A DNA stretch of 64,000 nucleotides from Alcanivorax sp. S6407. GTDB lineage: Bacteria > Pseudomonadota > Gammaproteobacteria > Pseudomonadales > Alcanivoracaceae. The stretch lies in the NCBI RefSeq assembly GCF_023016115.1, contig NZ_JALKBH010000002.1, positions 434,001 through 498,000 on the forward strand, written 5' to 3'. Below, piece after piece: positions 8,285-17,052 of the stretch (positions are counted from its first letter, which is position 1; every line of letters starts with the position of its first letter). Both the position numbers and the translations under genes were made by a program. A model generated the notes under the pieces. That model was given only the letters and a program-made list of their open reading frames with translations, did no database searches and was not told where the DNA came from.

Positions 8285-9171
8285 TGCGTCGACCACTTCC
8301 CAACCTCAATCTGCTGGTGACTTTCGAAGCCGCTGCCCAGCAACTCAGTTTCAAACAGGCAGCACAAGAGCTGCATGTGACCCCTTCCGCCGTCAGCCAG
8401 CAGATTCAGCAACTGGAGGACAGCCTCGGCGTCAAACTGTTTGAGCGGCACAACCGCTCGTTGACACTGACCCAGGAGGGGCAGGACTACCTCGGCCAGA
8501 TCCGTTCGCACCTCAACGGGCTGCGTCGTGCCACCCGCGCTCTGACCGCCCCACGTCACGACCGGCTTCGGGTCAGCGTCATGCCACCGGTTGCCGCCCG
8601 AGTGGTCCTGCCCGGCATGGAAGCCTTTCGCGCCCGACACCCTGACGTGGAGCTGGAGGTGGAAACCAATCTGGCCAATGTGGATCTGAATAATGGCGCC
8701 TTCGATCTCGCCATCCGTTATGGCCAGCCCCCCTGGCCCGGACTGAGCCATGAAAAGCTGGCCGATGTGATGATTCAGGTCTTTACCCCCAATGGTTTTT
8801 CCGAGCGCTTTGGCCTGCAGGGAAATGTACAAGCCATGAGTCAGGTGCCCCTGGTACACATGACCGGGCGCCCGGAAGCCTGGCAGCAATGGTTCGAGAA
8901 GCTCGCGTTGCCGGCCCCGTCCGGGCCGAACTATTACGTAGACGACTACCCTGCTGCCGTACAGGCAGCAGAAACGCTGGGCGCCGCGCTTGCCATTTAC
9001 CCGGTGGAATATTCGCTGGTGCAGAGTGGCCGCGTAGAAGCCCCCTTTCCACCCATCGGCCCCCTGGACGGCGCCATCTATGCCGTTTATCCGGAGAACA
9101 CGGATCTCCCGGGGGGAGGCCGGGCCTTTATCGACTGGCTCCGGGGGCGACTTGCCGAGTTGCCGGACTGA
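8284..9171 (+). CDS. LysR-family regulator (GcvA-like)
   Basis: A 295-residue LysR regulator with an N-terminal winged helix (residues 5-63, FKQAAQELHVTPSAVSQQIQQLEDSLGVKLFERH) and a substrate-binding domain (about 90-290). The start PNLNLLVTFEAAA and the domain sequence resemble the GcvA/AmpR branch. Its ATG overlaps the fumC TGA. Effector and targets are unknown. Being downstream rather than divergent, it is not placed for classical LysR control of fumC. Confidence 0.9.
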   Translation: MRRPLPNLNLLVTFEAAAQQLSFKQAAQELHVTPSAVSQQIQQLEDSLGVKLFERHNRSLTLTQEGQDYLGQIRSHLNGLRRATRALTAPRHDRLRVSVMPPVAARVVLPGMEAFRARHPDVELEVETNLANVDLNNGAFDLAIRYGQPPWPGLSHEKLADVMIQVFTPNGFSERFGLQGNVQAMSQVPLVHMTGRPEAWQQWFEKLALPAPSGPNYYVDDYPAAVQAAETLGAALAIYPVEYSLVQSGRVEAPFPPIGPLDGAIYAVYPENTDLPGGGRAFIDWLRGRLAELPD

Positions 9172-9279
9172 AGCCCGACTCAGATAAGAACAGCTAACCT
9201 GAACCGTTAATTTTTATCGTTTGTCGGCCAGCCGTGGTCTGCCTAGATTAGTGCGGAAACCGCTTCAAGGATTTCGCCC

Positions 9280-9774
9280 ATGGCCAGTCTTCATACCCTT
9301 TCATCACTGCCTCCCCGTACCTTCCTTGCCAGTCACCGACAGGACGAACTGGATGCCCTTTTTGCCACCCTGCCCGCGGCACAGCCGTCAGAATTGCAGG
9401 GCGAGTACCAGGGCACCCTGTTTGGCATCCGCGGGCTCAGCGGCCTGCCTGTAGCCTTCAAGGGCATGCTCTACCGGCTGCTGGCGACCTGGCTCAATCC
9501 CTGGGAAGGCAAGCAGTTTGACGGTGATAACGGGGCCAACCTGTGGGGTCACGGCCGTCTGCAAGGCCGCTGGGGGCAGTACCGGATTCAGCCTCACACG
9601 GACAATGCTGTACTGGCGCTGGATTACAATGTGGATGGCAACCCCGCCCTGCTGCGCCCGATCCTCGGTGAAGTGCGGCGCTTCCAGGATGGGCTCTTTC
9701 TGGCCCGCATGCGATACCGCACCCGTCGTGACACCCACACCCTGCTCTATTTCACTTTGCAGGAGACACACTGA
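9280..9774 (+). CDS. Hypothetical protein, first gene of GMC-oxidoreductase operon
   Basis: A 164-residue soluble protein with no signal peptide or membrane helix. I do not recognise the family with confidence; the repeated short motifs GEYQGTLFG, FDGDNGANLWGHGRLQGRWGQY and the later RFQDGLFLARMRYR suggest a small beta-rich lipocalin-like or GXWXG-type fold. Its TGA overlaps the ATG of the following GMC oxidoreductase, and that gene in turn overlaps the next, so the three are one tightly coupled operon and probably serve one pathway. A small ligand- or substrate-binding partner for the oxidoreductase is a reasonable guess only. Confidence 0.75.
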   Translation: MASLHTLSSLPPRTFLASHRQDELDALFATLPAAQPSELQGEYQGTLFGIRGLSGLPVAFKGMLYRLLATWLNPWEGKQFDGDNGANLWGHGRLQGRWGQYRIQPHTDNAVLALDYNVDGNPALLRPILGEVRRFQDGLFLARMRYRTRRDTHTLLYFTLQETH

Positions 9775-11291
9775 TGCCGGCTGCCATCCAACCTCATTCG
9801 ACCATCGTTATCGGCAGCGGCTTTGGTGGTGCTGTGGCCGCCAGCACCCTGGTCGATGCGGGTGAGTCCGTGTTGTTGCTGGAACGTGGGCCATGGCGCG
9901 ATACCTCCGCCACTCGTGAGGCCGGCATTGACCGCCGCGCCCCCCTGCCTGCCGGTCGCCATGCCCTCACCGGTCTCATTCACCGGATCGGCCATCGCCG
10001 GCTTTCCGGCCTGGGCTGGCGCTGGTCACGACGCGGGCTGTTCGATATCCACCTGGGCAGAGACATGACCGTAGTTGCCAGCAACAGTGTAGGCGGGGGC
10101 AGCCATGTCTATAGCGCCATGAATACGCGCCCCGAAGACGGTGATTACTGGGAACGACCCGAGGCCGGTATCCGTGCCGCCGACATGGACAAGCACTATC
10201 AGTGGATGCTTGAGCGCATGGGCGCACGCCAGGCCCGGGCAGAAGACCGCATCCCCAATTGGACCCCGCAGGCCTTTGCCAATACCACCGCCTTTGTGGC
10301 GGATGACAGCGTGCCGCAGCCGGCCATGGCGATTCGTATGGATGGGCAGCAGGAGGACTATGCCAACAACAGTTTCTTCGGCAGCGCCAACGGCGCCAAG
10401 ATGACGCTGGACCGGGCCCTGCTCCTGCCCGCCATGGAGCGGGGCCTGGAGGTAGCGGCTGAACACGAATGCCTGAGCCTCTGGCGCCTTGCCGACGGAG
10501 GCTACCGACTGGAGGTCATGGATTACGCTGCCCGCCGGCGTCGATACCTGCTGGCCGATCGCGTCATCCTTGCCGCCGGCACCCTCAATACGCTGCGCCT
10601 GTTGTTTCGCAGCCGTGCGCTGGGGGGGCTTGGCGGCATGCCGGCCCTGGGACACGGCTTTGCAGGCAATGGAGACTGTGTCGCATGGTGGGCGCTAAAT
10701 CAGGAAGGCGCAGACTTCACACGAGGCACCGCCACTCATGGCCGTTTTGCACTGCGCGATCCCCGCACAGGCAAGGCTCAGCCCGGCCCGAACCTGAGCC
10801 GTTACGGATTCAACGGTATCGACACCTTGCCCCTGCCCGACATGCTGAAAAGGCGCCTGCGCCGGGACGCCCTGCTGGTTGCCATGGGCGCAGACCAGGC
10901 CGACGGCGTTGCCAGCTGGCACCGCGGCCGGCTGCGGATTCGCTACCTGGCCGACAACAGCCCGATACTGGCCGACATCAAGGCGCTTTTTGCGGAAGTC
11001 GCCCGCCGCAGCCAGCGCCCGGTTCGCACCCTCTCCGACCTTCCCTTTACCGTTCATCCACTGGGTGGGGCCCGCCTGGCGGGTACCGAAAAAGACGGTG
11101 TCGTGGATGGCAGCGGCCAGGTATTCGGCCACCCTCACCTGTATGTGGCGGACGCCGCGGCCTTGCCGGCCGCCCCCGGTACACCGCCCTCCATGACCAT
11201 TGCCGCCTGGTCCCGCCATGTGGCACTGGGGCTGGCCAGGGCAATACAGGATCACCCCATCTCCGCGAATGAAAACAGGACAACAGCATGA
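9774..11291 (+). CDS. GMC-type FAD-dependent oxidoreductase (cholesterol-oxidase branch)
   Basis: A 505-residue flavoprotein that would oxidise an alcohol or sterol-like substrate. The FAD-binding Rossmann motif is at the N-terminus (IVIGSGFGGAVAA, residues 11-23), the middle carries the GMC oxygen/substrate region (NSVGGGSHVYSAM near 105), and the C-terminus has HPLGGARLAG followed by LYVADAAALPAAPGTPPSMTIAAW, the second FAD motif. The layout is that of cholesterol-oxidase-like GMC proteins rather than of AlkJ, which is encoded elsewhere in this window. Start and stop overlap its neighbours by four bases each. The substrate cannot be read from sequence. Confidence 0.88.
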   Translation: MPAAIQPHSTIVIGSGFGGAVAASTLVDAGESVLLLERGPWRDTSATREAGIDRRAPLPAGRHALTGLIHRIGHRRLSGLGWRWSRRGLFDIHLGRDMTVVASNSVGGGSHVYSAMNTRPEDGDYWERPEAGIRAADMDKHYQWMLERMGARQARAEDRIPNWTPQAFANTTAFVADDSVPQPAMAIRMDGQQEDYANNSFFGSANGAKMTLDRALLLPAMERGLEVAAEHECLSLWRLADGGYRLEVMDYAARRRRYLLADRVILAAGTLNTLRLLFRSRALGGLGGMPALGHGFAGNGDCVAWWALNQEGADFTRGTATHGRFALRDPRTGKAQPGPNLSRYGFNGIDTLPLPDMLKRRLRRDALLVAMGADQADGVASWHRGRLRIRYLADNSPILADIKALFAEVARRSQRPVRTLSDLPFTVHPLGGARLAGTEKDGVVDGSGQVFGHPHLYVADAAALPAAPGTPPSMTIAAWSRHVALGLARAIQDHPISANENRTTA

Positions 11292-12025
11292 TCAATCTTG
11301 CTTCTTCTATGCTCGCTTCCACCGCACGCCAATGGCGAGGCGCCGCTGCCATGGTGCGTACCCGGCAACCGGAAAAAATTCTGGAGCTCTATGACATGGA
11401 GGGCTGCCCCTGGTGCCGCCCGGTGCGGGAAGCGCTAACCGAGCTGGATCTGGATGTGCTGATCAAGCCCTGCCCCAAGGGCCAGCCGGGGCACTGGGAG
11501 GCACTGGAACAGGCAAGCGGCCAACGCCGTGTTCCCTTTCTGGTGGACCCCAACAGTGGTGAACAACTGGGCGAAAGCGAAGCCATCATTGCCTACCTGC
11601 ATACCCGCTACGGGAAGGGGCAACCTCCGCGCCGCACTCCCGCCCCCTGGACCAGCAAGCTGGCCAGCGGGCTACGGCTTGCCAGGGGCACCCGAGGCCG
11701 TGCATCGACCAGACCGGCAGCGCCTCTGGAACTTTACAGCTTCGAAGCCAGCCCGTTTGCCCGCCTGGTCCGTGAACGTCTCAGTGAACTGGGCCTCCCT
11801 TACATACTGCGTAATGGCGGCAAACAGCAGCTCAGCGATCAGGGCCTGCCATGGTTAAGACCCGGCAAGGGCCCCTACCGTCCACTGCCCGACACCAATC
11901 GGGCCCAGCTGCAGGAAAAAACCGGGCGCGTGCAATTTCCCTACCTGTATGACCCGAACACAGAAGAAGGCCTGTATGAATCCAGAGCCATTATCCGCTA
12001 CCTGCAAAACCAGTACGGACAGTGA
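11288..12025 (+). CDS. Tandem thioredoxin-fold (GST N-terminal-like) protein
   Basis: A 245-residue protein built from two glutaredoxin/GST-N-terminal domains in a row. Domain one (about 32-112) has the redox motif CPWC (C40, C43) and ends with the GST-like glutathione-site segment VPFLVDPNSGEQLGESEAIIAYL. Domain two (about 148-244) repeats the same layout (LELYSFEASPFARLVRERL ... FPYLYDPNTEEGLYESRAIIRYL) but with SPFA in place of CPWC, so it has lost the cysteines. It overlaps the GMC oxidoreductase gene (ATGA) and is followed closely by a rhodanese gene. A glutathione-linked thiol role is inferred. Confidence 0.85.
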   Translation: MINLASSMLASTARQWRGAAAMVRTRQPEKILELYDMEGCPWCRPVREALTELDLDVLIKPCPKGQPGHWEALEQASGQRRVPFLVDPNSGEQLGESEAIIAYLHTRYGKGQPPRRTPAPWTSKLASGLRLARGTRGRASTRPAAPLELYSFEASPFARLVRERLSELGLPYILRNGGKQQLSDQGLPWLRPGKGPYRPLPDTNRAQLQEKTGRVQFPYLYDPNTEEGLYESRAIIRYLQNQYGQ

Positions 12026-12035
12026 GGTGAGGGAG

Positions 12036-12437
12036 GTGAAAATCTTCCAATGGTTACCACTCGGCAAAGTGCCGGAAGTGGCACCAACGCAGCTCTATCA
12101 CAGGCTGAGTGAGGTACAGATTGTGGATGTGCGGACTCGCCGGGAATTTCTCAGTGGCCACATCCCCGGTGCCCGTCATCTTGCCATTACGGATTTCAGG
12201 CGACATGCCATCGAAGCACTGGCGCTGGACCCGAACAGGCCGGTAGTGGCTATTTGTCGCTCGGCCCATCGCAGCCTTCCGGCGACACGCCAGCTTGAGG
12301 CAATGGGGTTCAATGCCTCACAGCTGGCGGGAGGAATGCTGGAATGGAAAGCCCAGGGCTTGCCGCTACAAAAGACGGGCGACCCGGAATACAGGAAGGC
12401 TCAACCTTCCAGCTCGGCCAAGGATTCCTCGAAGTAG
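12036..12437 (+). CDS. Rhodanese-domain protein
   Basis: A single rhodanese domain of 133 residues with the active-site loop CRSAHRS (C74) and the start-of-domain signature VDVRTRREFLSGHIPGARHL. Such proteins carry sulfane sulfur on the cysteine. I chose the GTG at 12036, preceded by GAGG eight bases upstream; an ATG at 11976 inside the previous gene is possible. It follows the tandem thioredoxin-fold gene by ten bases and likely belongs to that operon. Its last 37 bases overlap the 3' end of the convergent WS/DGAT gene, an unusual 3'-3' overlap. Confidence 0.85.
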   Translation: MKIFQWLPLGKVPEVAPTQLYHRLSEVQIVDVRTRREFLSGHIPGARHLAITDFRRHAIEALALDPNRPVVAICRSAHRSLPATRQLEAMGFNASQLAGGMLEWKAQGLPLQKTGDPEYRKAQPSSSAKDSSK

Positions 12438-13750
12438 TCCAGGAAACGCTGGATGTGTGGCAGGGTATCGCGGCAGCCTATCACCCCGAATTCCAGGCTG
12501 TCCTTGTAGCTGACCACGGTGATATTCAGGGCATAGCCGTGCAGCACCAGGGATACCGGATAGGTCGCCTGCATCTCGGCACCATTCAGGTAGAGCGTCT
12601 GTTTCGGTCCTGGCACATTGGAAATGACAAGGTTGAACATGGGGCTCACCCGCCCGGACAAACCAGTGATCTGTCCCAGCGACAGGGGCACATTGGTGAG
12701 CAGGGTATAGACATCGATTTCGGCCTTTTGCATGTCGCCGAGCCGGCCTTTCACCGACTTCATGGAATCCTGAATCGCCGCCAGCCGCTCTTCCGGTGAA
12801 TCCAGGTGAGTGCCAAGACTGACCTGCACGGTGGTAATGGCGTTACCGCCCTCGCCGGCCTGATCGGCACTGCGCAAAGCCACCGGCACCTGGGCGACCA
12901 GTGCTTCATCCGGCAAGCTGTCCTGACTGAGCAGGTAACGACGCAATGCGCCGCCGCACATGGCCAGGAAGATATCGTTCACCGTGCCGTTGTGTTTCTT
13001 GCCTGCCGCCCTGATGCGCGGCAGCGACCAGGATTGGGCGGCAAACCGTCGCGCCCCGGTCACCCGCCGGTTGAGCTGGGTCTTCGGCGCCCGGTAAATG
13101 GTCTTTACATTGCTGTCTTTCGGCTGGCGCAACAGGTCTACCAACTGACCAGTGCCCTTGGAAACATTGCTGAAACCCTGACGTACAGAGGCCTTCACCT
13201 TTTCGCCTGGGGAGCGTTTGGGCTTGTTGGCATCCCAGGCACCGGACCAGGGCGCGGGTATTTGTTCGTCCGCACTCTTGGCCATGCGCGACTGCATCAG
13301 GTGCATGCCGGCCATGCCGTCCACCATGGAATGATGCATCTTGGTGTAGAGCGCAAAGCGATTACCTTCGATGCCTTCGATCAGATAGCACTCCCACAGG
13401 GGGCGGCTGGGATCGAGCCGCTGGGCATGCAGACGCGATACCAGCGCCAGCAGCTCCCGGATCCGGCCCGGGCGCGGCAGCGCCGAGTGGCGCACGTGAT
13501 AGTCGATATCAAAGTTCTCGTCTTCTACCCAGGCCGCATCCATACGCAGCGGCAAATGCGCCTGAATCTTCTGGCTGAAAGGTCGGCAGATACCGTCCAC
13601 GTCCACCAGATAGCGATACATGCTTTCCATGTAGTCAGCGGGCGCATCTTCAGGGAGATCGAACAGCGCCAGCCCGCCAACATGCATCGGGGTTTCCCGG
13701 GTTTCCATCATCAGCCAGCCGGAATCCATAATGGAAAGTTTGCGCGCCAT
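12401..13750 (-). CDS. Wax ester synthase/diacylglycerol acyltransferase (WS/DGAT) no. 2
   Basis: A 449-residue paralogue of the protein at 4777-6129, with the catalytic HHSMVDG at residues 139-145, DPSRPLWE near 113-120 and NDIFLAMCGG near 270. I chose the ATG at 13750 (MARKLSIMDSGWLMMETRETPMHVG) because it aligns with the first copy's start; the open frame continues 38 codons further without similarity. Two WS/DGAT copies are typical of Alcanivorax, where they jointly make storage wax esters and triacylglycerols. The gene stands alone and overlaps a rhodanese gene at its 3' end. Confidence 0.96.
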   Translation of the reverse strand: MARKLSIMDSGWLMMETRETPMHVGGLALFDLPEDAPADYMESMYRYLVDVDGICRPFSQKIQAHLPLRMDAAWVEDENFDIDYHVRHSALPRPGRIRELLALVSRLHAQRLDPSRPLWECYLIEGIEGNRFALYTKMHHSMVDGMAGMHLMQSRMAKSADEQIPAPWSGAWDANKPKRSPGEKVKASVRQGFSNVSKGTGQLVDLLRQPKDSNVKTIYRAPKTQLNRRVTGARRFAAQSWSLPRIRAAGKKHNGTVNDIFLAMCGGALRRYLLSQDSLPDEALVAQVPVALRSADQAGEGGNAITTVQVSLGTHLDSPEERLAAIQDSMKSVKGRLGDMQKAEIDVYTLLTNVPLSLGQITGLSGRVSPMFNLVISNVPGPKQTLYLNGAEMQATYPVSLVLHGYALNITVVSYKDSLEFGVIGCRDTLPHIQRFLDYFEESLAELEG

Positions 13751-13965
13751 ACTCTGCTCCCAGTGAGTTATTCTTGGTAGTGAGGTGCCACCGGACAGGA
13801 TCCACTGTGTCACTCTCCTGACACAGACACCAAACTCTTCATTGTCCGCATTATGGCCCTGCACTCATTGCCATATTCGTTGTTTTTGGTTATCGACAGA
13901 TACAACCGTGCCTCGCCCTGTTTACATAGGATGGAAGAGAAAGGAAAAAGAGAAAAGGAAGCAAG

Positions 13966-13986
13966 GCTCCGAAATCCCTTTCGGAG
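13966..13986 (-). terminator. Weak terminator-like hairpin after the 14025-14483 gene
   Basis: GCTCCGAAA and TTCGGAGC arms surround a short loop. On the minus strand the stem is followed only by a mixed T/C-rich stretch, so termination is uncertain. Confidence 0.4.
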
Positions 13987-14024
13987 CGGGGTCGATTTCT
14001 TCGAACGCCGACGATCGCGTTCGG

Positions 14025-14483
14025 TTAAAGCTCACTCATCCGGCCCACATCCCGGGCCATGCGCATGGCTTCGTGGCGCTCAAGCTCCTGCAAGGCCCCC
14101 AGCAATTCCGCCACGGCCGGGGTCGGCGCCTTTTCAGCCAGGTGCTGATAGAGACCGATCAGGTGCTCGTGAAGCTCCAGCACCCGCATCACCAGCACAT
14201 CGGCATCATCGCTGCGGAAGTCCAGCGGCTCGGCCAGATGCTTCAGTGTCGGTGCATTGTTGAGGTAATCCGTCAGCCAGGTATCAAGGGCACCGCCGGC
14301 GGCATCGGCCTCGGACTGTTCGATGACCTTCTCCAGCTTAGCCTCATGATCACTCAGATAGGCCAGCAACATACGGATCCGTTCCTGTCCTTCCACGGTA
14401 AAACGGGTATCCAGGTCCCTGGCCACGTGGTGATGGACCTTACGGGCCAATTCCATCACGTCTCTTACCGTTTCTACGCTCAT
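14025..14483 (-). CDS. Hypothetical all-helical protein, possibly ferritin-like
   Basis: A 152-residue, highly charged, all-helical protein without signal peptide. I chose the ATG at 14483 (MSVETVRDVMELARKVHHHVARDL). Helices contain spaced Glu/His residues (SDHEAKLEKVIEQ, VLELHEHLIGLYQ, LERHEAMRMARD) that recall the metal-binding four-helix bundles of ferritin-like or hemerythrin-like proteins, but I cannot match the family exactly. It is monocistronic, flanked by the WS/DGAT gene and a TetR gene. Role unknown. Confidence 0.7.
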   Translation of the reverse strand: MSVETVRDVMELARKVHHHVARDLDTRFTVEGQERIRMLLAYLSDHEAKLEKVIEQSEADAAGGALDTWLTDYLNNAPTLKHLAEPLDFRSDDADVLVMRVLELHEHLIGLYQHLAEKAPTPAVAELLGALQELERHEAMRMARDVGRMSEL

Positions 14484-14673
14484 CTTGCTTCTCCCTGTCC
14501 AGATTAACGCCATGGGCTCAGACACCAGCCTGCAGCCATCCCATGCTGACATGCCTCCAGTATGCGCCCTCCTGCCAACAGAATACTGACCTGTGTCAGG
14601 GAAGGTCTCAGCCGTTTATCCATTGTACGGCTCATGCAGGGGCACCGGCCTTTGATAACTGCGCTTGCCGATG

Positions 14674-15288
14674 TTACAGAATCCGCTCCAACACCCGCGC
14701 CAGATCAGCGGCAATGTCCTGCTGACCCGTGGCTGGCGACATCGCATGGTGCTGCATCAGATAACGGAAGGCACCGTCCATGGCCGAATAGAGCAACGGC
14801 GAGAAAGCACCGACATCATGGCCGGCCTGCACCCAGGCCTGGGCCAGCACCTCGATGAGCCCCTGCTCGATATCATTCACCGTGTCGCGAAACGAGGGGT
14901 CGAACAGGGCCTGGTTACGAATGTCATACCACAACCGGTGGGTAGGGCCATCATTGAAAATCGATGCTGCCAGCGCTTCGGCCAGCCGCTGAATCACCGC
15001 CTCCCGTCCTTCGCTGCCATCGAGGGCACTTTTCAGGTAGGCAAGAAAATCAGCCTTGTAGGCCAGCACGCAGTAAGCGATCAACTCGGCCTTGTCTTCA
15101 AAATAGTAATGCAGCATGCCCAGGGACAAATCCGCCCTGGCCGCGATGTCGCGCAGACTGGTATTGGCAAAGCCAAGTTCCTGCAAAGCCTGCAGGGCAC
15201 TGTCCGCAATCAGCGCTTTCTTTTCATTACGCTTCTGGGCATTTCGCTGCGCGCGCTGCTGCAATTTTTCCGGTAGGGAATCCATCAT
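14674..15288 (-). CDS. TetR-family regulator, likely of the alkK/alkJ genes
   Basis: A 204-residue TetR regulator with the DNA-binding helix-turn-helix at about residues 28-72 (ADSALQALQELGFANTSLRDIAARADLSLGMLHYYFEDKAEL) and an all-helical ligand domain; the C-terminal segment resembles BetI-like members. It lies 80 bases downstream of alkK on the same strand, so it could be co-transcribed with alkK and repress the cluster until an acyl ligand is present. Target is inferred from position. Confidence 0.88.
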   Translation of the reverse strand: MMDSLPEKLQQRAQRNAQKRNEKKALIADSALQALQELGFANTSLRDIAARADLSLGMLHYYFEDKAELIAYCVLAYKADFLAYLKSALDGSEGREAVIQRLAEALAASIFNDGPTHRLWYDIRNQALFDPSFRDTVNDIEQGLIEVLAQAWVQAGHDVGAFSPLLYSAMDGAFRYLMQHHAMSPATGQQDIAADLARVLERIL

Positions 15289-15368
15289 GCTGCCTCACCT
15301 CCACCTCCAAATCACAGGCAGCACCAGGTACGACCCGGCACTGCCTACGCCCATTTCAGGAGAGAGGA

Positions 15369-16997
15369 TCAGCCTTGCGCTTCCATCAGCACCTCGCCGA
15401 AGCGTTCACGGAGCTGGTTCTTCATCACCTTGCCGGTGGCACCCAGCGGCAGATCTTCCACAAAGATGACCTTGTCCGGCACCTGCCAGCTGGCCACCTT
15501 GCCATCGTAGAACGCCAGCAAGGCTTCCTCCGATACATCAGCTTCGCCATTCTTCACCGCAATCAGTACCGGGCGCTCATCCCACTTGGGGTGACGGGCA
15601 GCAATTGCCGCGGCATTGGCGATACCGGGGTGGGCGATAGCGATGTTTTCCAGCTCCACGGTGGAAATCCATTCCCCGCCAGACTTGATGATGTCCTTGG
15701 AGCGATCCCGAATGATCATGTAGCCATCCGCATCCAGAGTGGCCACATCACCGGTATCAAACCAGCCATCGGCGGTCAGTGCCGATTCGTTCTTGCCGAA
15801 ATAGCTTTCCACAATCCAGTGACCGCGGATCTGCAGGTCCCCCTGGGTCTCACCGTCACGTGGCAGTTCGTTACCCGCTTCATCGACAATTCTCAATGAC
15901 ACGCCATAGGGCGGGCGTCCCTGGCCCTGACGAAGCAGCGCCTGCTCTTCCGCACTGAGATGCTCATGCTTCTGCAACAACTGGTTCATGGTGCCCAATG
16001 GAGAGGTTTCGGTCATACCCCAGGCATGGATCAGATCGACGCCATACTTGTCCCGGAACTGGTTGATCATGGAAGGCGGCAGCGCCGAGCCCCCGACCAC
16101 CGTACGCTTGAGACTTTCCGGCTTCTTGCCGGTACGGGCCATGGCTTCCAGCAACCCCATCCAGATGGTCGGCACACCCAGTGCCAGGCTGACGGACTCG
16201 GCGTTCAGCAGGTTGACCAGACTGTCGCCATCCAGATGCGGCCCCGGCAACACCAGCTTGGCACCAACAGCAGCGGCCACATAGGGCACACCCCAGGCGT
16301 TGACATGGAACATGGGGACCACCGGCAGCACGGTGTCGCGCGCCGAGATAGCCAGGCCATCGGGCTGGTTACCGCCCAGTGAATGCAACACGGTGGAGCG
16401 ATGGGTGTACTGCACGCCTTTCGGGTTGCCGGTGGTTCCAGAGGTATAACACAGGGCCGCCGGGCTACGTTCATCCACCTCCGGCCAGTTGGCCAGGGGT
16501 TCCACTTCCTCAAGCAGCTCGTCATAGAATTTGAGGCCTTCGAGCATGCCTTCCGCTTCCGCATCACGGGCCCCCATCAACACAAAATGGCGGACACTCT
16601 TGAGCTTGGGTTTCAGTGCCGCAACGGCAGGCAAAAAGGTGCGGTCGAAAAACAGCACCTGATCGTCGGCATCTTCCACAATGTAGATCAGCTGTTCGGG
16701 GGGCAGGCGGGGATTGATGGTGTGGGTGATGCGACCACTGGAGGCCACGCCATAGTAGATTTCAAGATGACGCCGATTATTCCAGGCAATAGTGGCGCAG
16801 CGGCTGCCGGCTGGCACCTGCAGCTTGTCGAGCACTGCGGCCAGGCGCCGGGCATTGCGAGCCACGTCTCCCCAGGTCAGGTGTTCAACCTCACCGCTCA
16901 CTTCCACCGATACCACTTCCGTGCCGGCATGGTAGTTCATGGCGTGGTCCAGCAGGGACCCCACCGTCAGTGAGTCATACATCATGGTGCCATTCAT
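15369..16997 (-). CDS. alkK: Medium/long-chain acyl-CoA synthetase AlkK
   Basis: A 542-residue AMP-forming ligase that activates fatty acids from alkane oxidation to acyl-CoA. The AMP-binding P-loop YTSGTTGNPKGV lies at about 185-196, the adenine motif AWGMTETSP at about 330, and the hinge motif GEWISTVELENIAIAHP and the C-terminal catalytic lysine region GATGKVMKNQLRE follow in order. The N-terminal sequence MYDSLTVGSLLDHAMNYHAGTEVVSVE is close to AlkK of the Pseudomonas OCT alk operon. Start at 16997 has GGAGAG upstream. The AlkJ-type dehydrogenase gene lies 55 bases upstream on the same strand, so alcohol oxidation and acid activation are encoded together; no alkH aldehyde dehydrogenase is between them. 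Confidence 0.93.
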   Translation of the reverse strand: MNGTMMYDSLTVGSLLDHAMNYHAGTEVVSVEVSGEVEHLTWGDVARNARRLAAVLDKLQVPAGSRCATIAWNNRRHLEIYYGVASSGRITHTINPRLPPEQLIYIVEDADDQVLFFDRTFLPAVAALKPKLKSVRHFVLMGARDAEAEGMLEGLKFYDELLEEVEPLANWPEVDERSPAALCYTSGTTGNPKGVQYTHRSTVLHSLGGNQPDGLAISARDTVLPVVPMFHVNAWGVPYVAAAVGAKLVLPGPHLDGDSLVNLLNAESVSLALGVPTIWMGLLEAMARTGKKPESLKRTVVGGSALPPSMINQFRDKYGVDLIHAWGMTETSPLGTMNQLLQKHEHLSAEEQALLRQGQGRPPYGVSLRIVDEAGNELPRDGETQGDLQIRGHWIVESYFGKNESALTADGWFDTGDVATLDADGYMIIRDRSKDIIKSGGEWISTVELENIAIAHPGIANAAAIAARHPKWDERPVLIAVKNGEADVSEEALLAFYDGKVASWQVPDKVIFVEDLPLGATGKVMKNQLRERFGEVLMEAQG

Positions 16998-17052
16998 ACT
17001 CTCTCTCCTGAATCTAAAAAGTTTTCTTTATCGTTTTTTTAAACAGGTCTTG

